Source of the DNA: CFX5 sp964568485 | GTDB lineage: Bacteria; Chloroflexota; Anaerolineae; Caldilineales; Caldilineaceae | Length of the DNA stretch: 39,574 bases | Assembly (NCBI GenBank): GCA_964568485.1 | Contig: CAZMRA010000007.1 | Span: 1 to 39,574, forward strand | Direction of reading: 5' to 3' | Part shown: one piece after another, positions 19,563-28,820 of the stretch | Layout: every line of letters begins with the position of its first letter | How positions within the stretch are numbered: the first letter of the stretch is position 1 | Program-made: the position numbers and the translations under genes | The notes under the pieces: model-generated | Seen by the model: only the letters and a program-made list of their open reading frames with translations | Told to the model about the DNA's origin: nothing | The model's database searches: none

Positions 19563-19571
19563 AGTATACCA
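19563..19571 (-). promoter_or_regulatory. extended -10 promoter for ftsH
   Basis: On the minus strand positions 19571-19563 read TGGTATACT, an extended -10 with no good -35. The expected start near 19556 gives a leader of about 55 nt. The 446-bp spacer (19519-19964) holds this element, the repeats at 19771-19846 and the rightward promoter at 19842-19870, with no other gene. Confidence 0.5.
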
Positions 19572-19770
19572 GAGAAAGGGAGAAATTGGCTAGTGAGATC
19601 GCTTACGCGATCCAGCCGAAGTTCAGGAGATTCGCCCAGGGACGGGAACATTAACGAAATGCTGAATCTAAGTATGAGCGATTTGTTCAGGCCGAACTAG
19701 CTTTCATAAAGCAATCCAATTGCTCGCAAAGGCCCAGCTACTTGGGGTGTACCAAAATCTTTTCGGAATT

Positions 19771-19846
19771 ATTGACAATTCACCCAATTGATTGACAAGT
19801 TTTTCTGTGAATTCTGAACAAGCAGATAAGTTTTTCTGGACTTGTC
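19771..19846 (+). repeat. direct and inverted repeats in the promoter region of the LPETG protein
   Basis: Two copies of ATTGACAA (19771-19778, 19791-19798) and two of AAGTTTTTCTG (19797-19807, 19828-19838) are spaced 20 and 31 bp apart. GACAAGT (19794-19800) and its inverse ACTTGTC (19840-19846) flank the second pair. They cluster just upstream of and into the -35 of the promoter at 19842, a layout typical of operator sites, but no regulator can be named. Confidence 0.45.
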
Positions 19847-19870
19847 ATGTGTAAAAAAACATGCTAAAAT
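19842..19870 (+). promoter_or_regulatory. sigma70-type promoter for the LPETG-tailed protein
   Basis: A -35 TTGTCA (19842-19847), a 17-nt spacer and a -10 TAAAAT (19865-19870). The predicted start is near 19877, leaving a leader of about 88 nt before the ATG at 19965. Confidence 0.6.
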
Positions 19871-19964
19871 TTTTACATTATATCCTTCTTTGATCGCCAC
19901 AGCAGTGCAACGATCATACACCACATGCTTTAAGCAGACGAGACCCATCATTAGGAGCACTTAA

Positions 19965-20588
19965 ATGAATCGCAGAAACTTGGTGAAGCTGCAATGGATT
20001 TTGATATTGGCCTTAAGCCTCTCCGCGCTACCGTTGATTGCTAGCGCCCAAGCTGGAGACAATGCGGTTGTCGTTTCTGACCAATCGTCGGATGGTCTAA
20101 CCGTCGTGGTAGATAGTGTAACCGCAGCCGCGCCGGGGTGGATCGTTATTCATTTAGACAATAACGGAGCTCCAGGCCCGGTCGTCGGCCAGAGTGCGGT
20201 AGAGGTTGGTACAAATCTAGATGTTGAAGTATCGCTTGATCCAGCGCTGGATAGCGATACAGGGTTGTGGGCTATGCTCCATGTAGATGAAGGGGTCGTC
20301 GGTGAATACGAGTTCCCTGGCCCTGATGTACCAGTTCGGGCTGATGACATGATCGTGATGAGCGCCTTTACTGCTTCGGTCGAGGCCGCAGATGACGATG
20401 AACCCGGCAATGGCACGGTGCCACCTGGTGGTACTGTCCCTGGCGGCACTGTCCCCGGTGGCACAATTCCGCCCACCCTTCCCGAAACTGGTGCTGGCTT
20501 GGGCAGCTTAGCTCAAACCTTGCCTGCGTTGCTCGCAACCATCAGTGCGCTGGCTGCCAGTGTGTGGATCGGCCGCCAACGCAAGTAA
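19965..20588 (+). CDS. secreted protein with LPETG-type C-terminal sorting signal
   Basis: A 207-residue exported protein. An N-terminal signal peptide (basic MNRRNLVKLQW, hydrophobic core ILILALSLSALPLIA, cleavage near SAQA) is followed by an about 105-residue beta-rich domain (LTVVVDSVTAAAPGWIVIHLD, NLDVEVSLDPALDSDTGLWAMLH). This matches the DUF7282-type domain seen in archaeal and Chloroflexota envelope proteins. An acidic DDDEPG stretch leads into Gly-Thr-Val-Pro repeats (three 15-nt units at 20427-20471), then LPETG at 172-176, a hydrophobic helix and a basic RQRK end. That is the standard sortase-anchoring tail, yet no sortase is in the window. A shelter-anchored surface protein is the likely role. 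Confidence 0.75.
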   Translation: MNRRNLVKLQWILILALSLSALPLIASAQAGDNAVVVSDQSSDGLTVVVDSVTAAAPGWIVIHLDNNGAPGPVVGQSAVEVGTNLDVEVSLDPALDSDTGLWAMLHVDEGVVGEYEFPGPDVPVRADDMIVMSAFTASVEAADDDEPGNGTVPPGGTVPGGTVPGGTIPPTLPETGAGLGSLAQTLPALLATISALAASVWIGRQRK

Positions 20589-20633
20589 TAGCAGTGGCTG
20601 AATTTCTGTAAATCTTACTTGTGTCTTGTGCGT

Positions 20634-20676
20634 AAGGCGCATCGAGCCCTCACTGATTGTGGCGTCGATGCGCCTT
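20634..20676 (+). terminator. terminator hairpin after the LPETG protein
   Basis: A perfect 12-bp inverted repeat, AAGGCGCATCGA at 20634-20645 and TCGATGCGCCTT at 20665-20676, with a 19-nt loop, followed by GTGTTTTC. It lies before the dinB-like start at 20712. Confidence 0.65.
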
Positions 20677-20711
20677 GTGTTTTCTGCGGATTTCTCATCT
20701 ACGAGGTGCTG

Positions 20712-21179
20712 ATGTTGCCTTTCTTTGCAGATTATTTTGAGCGATTGACGGCGTTCCAGGAGGAATTTGAACGCGCACTGGCCGACCTGTCCCAAGATGG
20801 CATCGATTGGGTGCCTGGTCCGGAGATGAATTCGATCGGCGTGTTATATGCTCATGTGGCGGGCTCAACCAAATATTGGATTGGGGACGTGATTGTGCGT
20901 CAAAGTACGCAGCGAGTTCGGGCTGCTGAATTCCAGACTCGTGGCGTGCCTGCCACTGTCCTGCGGGAACAACTGGCCGCTACCGTGGAAGATAGCCGCG
21001 CAGTGCTCGAAACGTTGACACTGGAAATGCTGGCCGAGACGCGGGTGGCACCGAGCAATCGCGATACTGTCACTGTTGCTTGGGCGTTGCTGCATGCGCT
21101 CGAACACATGGCCCTGCATGCTGGCCATGTCCAACTTACTCGCCAAATGTGGGACCAACGGAGTTTACCCCATGGCTGA
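20712..21179 (+). CDS. DinB family protein
   Basis: A 155-residue four-helix protein of the DinB/YfiT superfamily. Putative metal-binding histidines are His in YAHVAGSTKYW (near residue 47) and the HALEHMALHAGH helix (H-x3-H-x3-H) near residues 125-136, the usual layout for these nickel/zinc four-helix proteins. An in-frame ATG further upstream would add about 30 residues with Cys-rich, non-conserved sequence; the start at 20712 is chosen for its GAGGTG site and because MLPFFADYFERLTAF is the expected first helix. Its stop overlaps the next gene start by 8 bp. Members include thiol-dependent transferases; substrate unknown. Confidence 0.75.
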   Translation: MLPFFADYFERLTAFQEEFERALADLSQDGIDWVPGPEMNSIGVLYAHVAGSTKYWIGDVIVRQSTQRVRAAEFQTRGVPATVLREQLAATVEDSRAVLETLTLEMLAETRVAPSNRDTVTVAWALLHALEHMALHAGHVQLTRQMWDQRSLPHG

Positions 21180-22143
21180 TCAAGCGAATCGCTATCCTGC
21201 ACCACCCTGGTTTGGCCCTTATGGCCGCGGCGCGATTGCGCATGCCGAGCGTTTTGCTGAGATTGGCGCTAACGCGTGTTGGTTTCATATGTTCGATGCG
21301 GAAGCCTTTGCCGCTTGTGAACGGTATGGCCTAGCCGCTTGCGTCGAGTTTAAGACCTTCCGGGCCGGCTTTCAGGCGCGCCCAGAATTGATCCCCATCG
21401 GCGTGGATGGTCAGCCAATCCGCTTTGGGCGTTTGGTGCAAGGTGTTTGTCTCTCGCAGCAGGCATTTCTGGCTGAGATCGAAGAACAGTTGTTGGCAGG
21501 CTTGCGCCAATTTCAACCGGCTGGCATCTGGCTCGATTACTTGACCTATGCGGGCTGGTTCGAGACGCCCACGCCCGATCTGCAGGAGAGTTGTTTTTGT
21601 GCAGCGTGTATCGCCGAGTTCTGCGAACAGCGTGAGGTGGATGCCACAACGCCGCAACAGATTTTGGAGCATCACGCCGCGGCTTGGCATGACCACAAAT
21701 GCCAGCGGATCGCCGAGTTTACACTGCGTTACAGCGAGCTGATCCGCCAGCACCATCCCACTTGTGTAATTGGGGCTTATATGTGCCCATGGTTGCCAGA
21801 TGAGTTTGAGGGTGCCTTGACGCGCATCTTCGCACAAGATTATCAGCGGTTAGCTCCGGCGATCGATGTCTTTACGCCACTGATCTATGCCCAGAAGAGT
21901 GGCCGACCGCCCGAATGGGGGCGCGAATTTTTGGCTGCCGCCCCGGGGTTCGTGCCCGAAAATCGCCGTGTCCAACTAATTTTGGATGTGCTAGACTTCC
22001 CAGCTAGCTTGCAGGCCTTAGAGGGAGCCACGCCTCAAAGTTGGGGAATCCAACTCTACGGTGGGGCAGATCTCTTTCAGAACCCTGCATGGATGGCAGA
22101 CTTTCGCAGGGTCATCAACAAAATGCAAGTGGAAATTAGCTGA
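21172..22143 (+). CDS. putative TIM-barrel glycoside-hydrolase-like protein with CxCxxC motif
   Basis: A 323-residue protein I recognise only as a TIM-barrel family of the hypothetical glycosyl-hydrolase type. Repeating beta-strand segments include GANACWFHMFDAEAFAACE, AGIWLDYLTYAGW near residues 120-132 and VIGAYMCPWLPDEFE. An ESCFCAACIAEFC segment near residue 140 gives a CxCxxC pattern seen in GHL6-like barrels, where it may bind metal. It overlaps the dinB-like stop by 8 bp. It has no signal peptide, so it acts in the cytoplasm. Catalytic residues cannot be fixed, though D in IWLDY and E near the last strands are candidates. Confidence 0.6.
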   Translation: MADQANRYPAPPWFGPYGRGAIAHAERFAEIGANACWFHMFDAEAFAACERYGLAACVEFKTFRAGFQARPELIPIGVDGQPIRFGRLVQGVCLSQQAFLAEIEEQLLAGLRQFQPAGIWLDYLTYAGWFETPTPDLQESCFCAACIAEFCEQREVDATTPQQILEHHAAAWHDHKCQRIAEFTLRYSELIRQHHPTCVIGAYMCPWLPDEFEGALTRIFAQDYQRLAPAIDVFTPLIYAQKSGRPPEWGREFLAAAPGFVPENRRVQLILDVLDFPASLQALEGATPQSWGIQLYGGADLFQNPAWMADFRRVINKMQVEIS

Positions 22144-22233
22144 AACATTAGAATTTTCTTACGTTTAGTGGATAAATTTGCCATCTATTGCAGGAAAATG
22201 ACGAAAGTAAGCTGCGCGCAGTATACCAAATTT

Positions 22234-22262
22234 TTGACTAGAGATCTTGGGGGTGGTATACT
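22234..22262 (+). promoter_or_regulatory. sigma70-type promoter before the hairpin RNA unit
   Basis: TTGACT at 22234-22239, a 17-nt spacer and TATACT at 22257-22262 (extended as TGGTATACT). A 9-bp inverted repeat, AGTATACCA (22220-22228) with TGGTATACT (22254-22262), spans it. The predicted start is near 22269. Confidence 0.65.
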
Positions 22263-22268
22263 TGGGGC

Positions 22269-22337
22269 AGAACCGGTTAGCTTGTGCTGGCTTAGCCAGT
22301 CTCGGGGGAACAAGCTAACCGGCTCTACTTTTTCCTC
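22269..22337 (+). ncRNA. candidate small RNA: promoter-proximal hairpin with terminator
   Basis: Starting just downstream of the promoter at 22234-22262, the sequence forms a perfect 13-bp stem, CCGGTTAGCTTGT (22273-22285) with ACAAGCTAACCGG (22310-22322). A nested CTGGC-TTA-GCCAG hairpin lies in the loop (22287-22299), and CTCTACTTTTTCC follows as a U-tract. A transcript of about 65 nt would begin and end within this unit, 280 nt before uvrC. It could equally be a transcription attenuator for uvrC. No known RNA family is recognised. The rest of the 472-bp spacer (22144-22615) shows no gene. Confidence 0.5.
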
Positions 22338-22615
22338 GTAAGCCTCTCTCTACAAAAACTCAGTTAAGCTACCGCCACCGAAGGGCGACAGTGTGAGATC
22401 GCCCACTGCAAACTGGCCCAAATTTCGCTAATATGTTCTAATTTGCAGATACAATTTAGTGCTTCGATCCTGAAATGCTACGCCGCTCTGCATCGATAAA
22501 ATCCTTTGTGGATACTGTAGCTGACTTCAGGATACGTTCATCTCGCGCTGATTTACTGTTGATAGTTGGTGGCTGCAAGCTTGCCAACTAGGTTTGATAG
22601 ATTCGCCCGCCTACC

Positions 22616-24529
<1,914 letters not shown>

Positions 24530-24536
24530 GATCGGG

Positions 24537-26978
24537 ATGCCCACTTCATCCAGTAACGCAGCTGCGGCTCGCCAACGTTTGTATCAACATCTGCCGATTC
24601 TGGATCGCTCACGCGAGTTCTTCGACGCTGGGTTAAGTGTCTTGGACTATGCGGCTGGGGAAATTTTCTTCACGCGCGGGGCTCCGGTACGCCAGCTCTT
24701 CTTTTTGTTGCAGGGCCGAGTGGAAGAACGTAGCCTACAACGCCTGCCAACGGGGCATATGCGTCCCCATTTGGTGCGGACAGTGGAGCCAACCCCGCAG
24801 CGCCCCCTCTTTGTCTTAGGCATTTATGATTATCTGGAAGGGCAGCGCCACAGCACCCACGCGGTGGCTGCCTCGCCTTGCCAGGTGCTGACCATCGATA
24901 CGCCGACCTTCGAAAAGCTGCTCTATCATCGCCCAGAGCTTTCGGCCGCGCTCGCCCCTTTGGAACGCCACGAGTATCTGCGCACCATTCCGTTACTGGG
25001 ACACTTGTCGGACATCGAAGTATATTACCTGGCCGAAATGATGGAAGCGCGTTCGGTGGCTGCGCAGACCTCGATATTCGACCAACCCAGCGACATGCTC
25101 TACATCCTCAATCAGGGTCAAGTCGCCGTGACGCAGACCGATGGTTCCGTCGTCCGGTTGGCGAATGGCGCTGCATTTGGGTGGCCTTCGCTGGATAGTA
25201 GTGCCCGTGCCGTGAACCATTGCGATCTCCTGCAAGTGCAGCTCTCGGTTCTGGCGGGTCTGATCGGACAAACTGAAGAAGAGCGGGGCGAGCGGCTGCG
25301 TCAGGAGATCTATACGACGTTGCGCCAGTTGCCGCTCTTTGCTGATCCTGCCTTCACGCCCCAGATTCTGCAGCAGCTCGCGGGCTACATCGGCCACTAT
25401 CATGTACCAGCCCATACAGTTTTGGCGCAACAGGGGCAAGTAAGCGACAGCCTCTGGATTTTACCAGATACCTTCCGGGCCAAGCTCCACGCTTTGGATG
25501 AGCGAGGCCAGTCGTTGATCACCACGGTCGTGCAGGGGCCGGCAGCATTTGGCGAAGCAGCCTTGATTGCCCAAAGCTCCGTTGACTCTACCATCGAGGC
25601 GGAGGCGGGCAGTCGTTGGTTGCATCTCCACCGCAGCGATTTCCAACAATTTCTGGATGATACTGCCAGTCAGCTACGCGCCAAGCTCAGGGTGAGCAGT
25701 AATCTCCAGGCGCTACTCAACACGGATACGGACAGCCGTTATCCCTGGTTGCAAGATGGGGAGATCGTCATTTGGCCGAGCCATCGCCATTGGTTGGTGT
25801 TGATCGGCAAAACGTGGCTGAGTTTGCTACTGTTGTCGATCACCCTTATGAGTATGATGGGGCTGAGAATTTGGCCTGGCTCACAGCCGATCCTGAGTAC
25901 TGGCTTGATGCTCTTGGGCACGGTCGGCCTAGGCATGTTCTTATGGGGATTTTACGATTATTGGAATGATTATGTGGTTGTGACCAATCGACGTTTGATA
26001 CGCCAAGAACACCTTTTTCTGCAAAGCCTCCATTTGCAAGAGACAGGTCTAGAGCAAGTACGCAATGTGGATATCTCCAAAACATTTGCGGGGCAGCTCC
26101 TGGGCTATGGCCTCTTGAAGGTGCAAACCGCTGGCACCCAAGGTACTATCTCCTTTGACTTTGTGCCCGATGTGGAAGCAGTCCAGCGGGCTTTGATTGG
26201 TCAAATGAGCCAGCGCCGCCATTATCGAGAAGCGGCTAGCAAGCTGGATATCCAAAAGCATCTGGAAAGTCGCTTGGGGTTGCGCGTCTATTTACCGACC
26301 CGCGTCTATGCCTCCGCGCCGGAAGCTCCACAATGGCAGGCAGCCCCCGCTCGTTGGGGAGAATGGTTGTGGCAGCTTCGCCGACCCCGGCGAGTCCCCA
26401 ACGCCGAACAAGATCAATTGGTCTGGCGTAAACATTGGGCCTTTTTGGTCGGCAGACTTTTTTGGCCTGGTGTCTGGCTGACCAGCTTGCTCTTTTTGCT
26501 CCTTGGCGATCTGTGGCTTCTGCCGAGCTCAGTCTCGATCTTCATTACCCTACCAACAGCGTTCTTAATCGGTTTCGCCGCGCTGATGGTATTGGGACTC
26601 ATCCTGTGGCGGATCGCTGATTGGCATAACGATACCTATGAGGTCACCCGCAGTGAGGTGGCGGACGTTGAGAAGAAACCGCTCTTTTTCGATGAGCAAC
26701 GGCGCACTGCCCGCCTGCAAGATATTGACAACATCCGCTCGGAATTGCCCACAACCCTACACTATCTATTAAATTTCGGAAATGTCCGGCTGGAAACCGC
26801 GGCGGTGCAAGGTGAATTCACCTTTGACTCTGTGCCAAATCCCAATGGCGTTGCCGCCGAGATCCGCCGCCGGATCGAAGAGGCGCGACGCCGTGATGAG
26901 CAAGAACGGGCCCGCAGCCGCGCCCGTGAGTTAGCCGACTGGTTTGAACTCTACGATCGCCTCAAACCCACAGAATAA
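24537..26978 (+). CDS. membrane protein with three cyclic-nucleotide-binding-like and two bacterial PH domains
   Basis: An 813-residue protein. Residues about 12-140 (FFDAGLSVLDYAAGEIFFTRG), 145-235 (ARSVAAQTSIFDQPSDMLYILNQG) and 240-375 (PAHTVLAQQGQVSDSLWIL, VVQGPAAFGEAALIAQSS) are CNB-type beta-barrels. Only the third keeps a recognisable FGE-A phosphate-binding cassette, without a clear Arg. Two similar halves follow: two membrane helices and a bPH2 domain (helices 408-470, PH 480-560 with YVVVTNRRLI), then again (helices 630-690, PH 695-775 with EVTRSEVADVEK and DNIRSELPTTLHYLLNFG). A coiled, basic tail ends the chain. The role is unknown; a membrane signalling scaffold is plausible. It starts 7 nt after uvrC. 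Confidence 0.8.
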   Translation: MPTSSSNAAAARQRLYQHLPILDRSREFFDAGLSVLDYAAGEIFFTRGAPVRQLFFLLQGRVEERSLQRLPTGHMRPHLVRTVEPTPQRPLFVLGIYDYLEGQRHSTHAVAASPCQVLTIDTPTFEKLLYHRPELSAALAPLERHEYLRTIPLLGHLSDIEVYYLAEMMEARSVAAQTSIFDQPSDMLYILNQGQVAVTQTDGSVVRLANGAAFGWPSLDSSARAVNHCDLLQVQLSVLAGLIGQTEEERGERLRQEIYTTLRQLPLFADPAFTPQILQQLAGYIGHYHVPAHTVLAQQGQVSDSLWILPDTFRAKLHALDERGQSLITTVVQGPAAFGEAALIAQSSVDSTIEAEAGSRWLHLHRSDFQQFLDDTASQLRAKLRVSSNLQALLNTDTDSRYPWLQDGEIVIWPSHRHWLVLIGKTWLSLLLLSITLMSMMGLRIWPGSQPILSTGLMLLGTVGLGMFLWGFYDYWNDYVVVTNRRLIRQEHLFLQSLHLQETGLEQVRNVDISKTFAGQLLGYGLLKVQTAGTQGTISFDFVPDVEAVQRALIGQMSQRRHYREAASKLDIQKHLESRLGLRVYLPTRVYASAPEAPQWQAAPARWGEWLWQLRRPRRVPNAEQDQLVWRKHWAFLVGRLFWPGVWLTSLLFLLLGDLWLLPSSVSIFITLPTAFLIGFAALMVLGLILWRIADWHNDTYEVTRSEVADVEKKPLFFDEQRRTARLQDIDNIRSELPTTLHYLLNFGNVRLETAAVQGEFTFDSVPNPNGVAAEIRRRIEEARRRDEQERARSRARELADWFELYDRLKPTE

Positions 26979-27033
26979 GCGCTCATCACTAGAGAGCGCC
27001 TGCTCCTGCTTGAGGTAAAAGTGACTCAGGAGC
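26979..27033 (+). repeat. two hairpins after the CNB/PH gene
   Basis: GCGCTC (26979-26984) pairs with GAGCGC (26994-26999), and GCTCCTG (27002-27008) with CAGGAGC (27027-27033). They start directly after the TAA and may end the transcript, though a T-tract is lacking. Confidence 0.4.
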
Positions 27034-27069
27034 TTCAATTACAGCAGAACTTGCGCTTTGCGGTATACT

Positions 27070-27510
27070 ATGGGCATGGGAACTCGCGCTGCCTCGCCAT
27101 CAGTCGGGCAAACCTATCTATTGCTCCTATTTGCGGCTTTTTTCGCTTGGATCGCACCGCTGATCTGCTGGGGCGGGGTTGCTGATCCCAGCCACGGACA
27201 CGCGGTTGCCCATTTTGTCTTTAGCGAACCTCGCTCGATTGGCCATCACCTGAAAACTGATTGTGCCGAAGCGGGTCGTGCGCGCGGATTGCCCCGTTCC
27301 TTAGAAGCGCTAAATTTGCTCAACCAGTCCAAGGAGGCGACTCCCTCTGGCCCGGCTCGGCCAGCGACTGTATTGAGTACACTCCTGATCTCGCTTTTAT
27401 TTGTACCCATTAGTTGCACCTATCGGCCGCGTATCACGCTCCAGCCAGCTCCGATAGTGCCGCTGGCCTTCACCCTCGCCTTACCGGTGCAGACGCCCCC
27501 GCCGCGTTGA
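27070..27510 (+). CDS. small exported or membrane protein of unknown function
   Basis: A 146-residue protein with no recognised family. A hydrophobic N-terminal segment (TYLLLLFAAFFAWIAPLICW) looks like a signal anchor; a His-containing stretch (PSHGHAVAHFVF) follows, and a second hydrophobic stretch (TVLSTLLISLLFVPISC) lies near residue 108. The end is Pro-rich. A TATACT element at 27063-27068 sits immediately upstream of the ATG at 27070 and ATG at 27076, so leaderless transcription is possible. It precedes the YtkA/FixH-like lipoprotein gene by 108 bp, which suggests a shared operon. Its coding status is less certain than its neighbours. Confidence 0.4.
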   Translation: MGMGTRAASPSVGQTYLLLLFAAFFAWIAPLICWGGVADPSHGHAVAHFVFSEPRSIGHHLKTDCAEAGRARGLPRSLEALNLLNQSKEATPSGPARPATVLSTLLISLLFVPISCTYRPRITLQPAPIVPLAFTLALPVQTPPPR

Positions 27511-27618
27511 TCAAGCAAGCCCAAAGCGTTCCCCCCAGCCAAGGCATGACGCCCTTGCTGAATAGATGGCTCAAACTTGATCAACCGCGCCTTGTGGCGT
27601 TTGCAATGGAGAATAGAG

Positions 27619-28059
27619 ATGATCTCGGAAGTGCGTAAACGAAGCACTGCCCAGCTGCGTTGGGTAGTCTATTTATTGTTGTTCGGATTATTGGCTGGCT
27701 GTGGTACGACTGCGGCTGGAACAACCAGTGATCTACAAATCACCTTGCAACCCGCGCCAGAAGGGGCCGACGGAACCTATCTGACGGTTGCGCTGGCCGA
27801 TGCTGCAGGTGCAGCGATCACCGACGCCACGGTGGCTCTGGAAGGCAATATGAATCATGCAGGCATGGTGCCGGTCTTTGCCGAAGCCGTCACCGACGCC
27901 GCCGATGGTGCCGAGGATGGGGTCTACAAAGTGCCCTTTGCCTTCACCATGCTGGGGGACTGGATCATTACTGTCAAGGTGGTGAAAGCTGACGGCACTG
28001 AGGTTTCACGCAATATCGATGTGGTCGTCACCCAAGCGGGGGTTGAGGTTGCCGAATGA
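27619..28059 (+). CDS. YtkA/FixH-like lipoprotein
   Basis: A 146-residue lipoprotein. The signal sequence ends in a lipobox, LLAGCGTT (Cys near residue 27). The mature domain has the YtkA/FixH immunoglobulin-like pattern: LQITLQPAPEGADGTYLTVALADAAGAAITDATVALEG, MNHAGMVPVFAEAV and GVYKVPFAFTMLGDWIITVKV. The MNHAGM segment offers Met and His ligands of the sort that bind copper in related proteins. The start at 27619 has GGAG spaced 7 nt. The stop overlaps the next ATG as ATGA (28056-28059). In FixG-type operons this family partners a membrane iron-sulfur protein, and a polyferredoxin gene indeed follows. Confidence 0.75.
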   Translation: MISEVRKRSTAQLRWVVYLLLFGLLAGCGTTAAGTTSDLQITLQPAPEGADGTYLTVALADAAGAAITDATVALEGNMNHAGMVPVFAEAVTDAADGAEDGVYKVPFAFTMLGDWIITVKVVKADGTEVSRNIDVVVTQAGVEVAE

Positions 28060-28820
28060 CGCACAGACGTGGCTGGTGGTTGAGTACGCTTGTGCTGTTT
28101 GCTGTGGTGTGGGGCCTGATCGGTTATCGGCCAGTCTCCGCCCACGGCGGCGTGGTGATCCAAACGGGCATCCACGAGCATTATGAGTGGATGATCCTGA
28201 TCTACCCGTTTCCAACACCGCCCGGCCCCGGTGTGATCACGATCTTTATCTATGATTATAATGTGGGCGGGCCTTCCTTGGAGTTCAGCGGCGAAGTTTA
28301 CCTTGCCCCGCCAGGGGCGCCTGGTGAATGCTGTGAACCGGGCGTCCATCAAGGGCCGTACCCGCTCTACACCGATGAGGTTTTTTACCCGGGTGACTAT
28401 ACGGCCTATCTGCCGTTTACCGAGCCTGGGGCGTGGCAGGTTCAGTTTCGCATGACTTCCCCGGATCAGGAGTTTGAGGTGATCGTGCCATTGGATGTCC
28501 AGACTGTGGGGAATCAGACGGTAGACCCAACTGCGATTGCCACCCAAGTTGCGGTCTTAAGTGCGGCTGCGCTCTTACCGCCGGCGGGGACCCCAGCACC
28601 CTTGGCCACCCCGCAAGTATTAACAGTTGGTGCCGTCTTGGGGGATCCATCCCGTTTGGAAAGCCCACTGCTTTCTTCGTCCGAGCCTGTATCGGAGTCG
28701 GTCGCTGTCTCTGAAGGAAGCAGCCGTTTCCAGGGTTGGGTCTGGGGCGGGATGGCTGTTGTGGTCGTGTTGGGGACCATCTTTAGTGTTTGGCGAGTGC
28801 AGCAAGAGGATAAAGAATGA
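28056..28820 (+). CDS. exported C-terminally membrane-anchored protein of unknown function
   Basis: A 254-residue type I membrane protein. Signal peptide residues 1-29 (LSTLVLFAVVWGLIGYRPVSA) end at HGG, so the mature protein begins with His-Gly-Gly, as in some copper-handling proteins. A beta-rich domain with GECCEPGVHQG, EHYEWMILIYPFPTPPGPG and FTEPGAWQVQFRM resembles the YtkA/FixH-like fold of its neighbour. A Ser/Pro/Ala linker (180-215) leads to a C-terminal helix (WGGMAVVVVLGTIFSVW) and a short charged tail. Both ends overlap neighbours as ATGA, so the three genes are translationally coupled. The function is unknown. Confidence 0.65.
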   Translation: MTHRRGWWLSTLVLFAVVWGLIGYRPVSAHGGVVIQTGIHEHYEWMILIYPFPTPPGPGVITIFIYDYNVGGPSLEFSGEVYLAPPGAPGECCEPGVHQGPYPLYTDEVFYPGDYTAYLPFTEPGAWQVQFRMTSPDQEFEVIVPLDVQTVGNQTVDPTAIATQVAVLSAAALLPPAGTPAPLATPQVLTVGAVLGDPSRLESPLLSSSEPVSESVAVSEGSSRFQGWVWGGMAVVVVLGTIFSVWRVQQEDKE

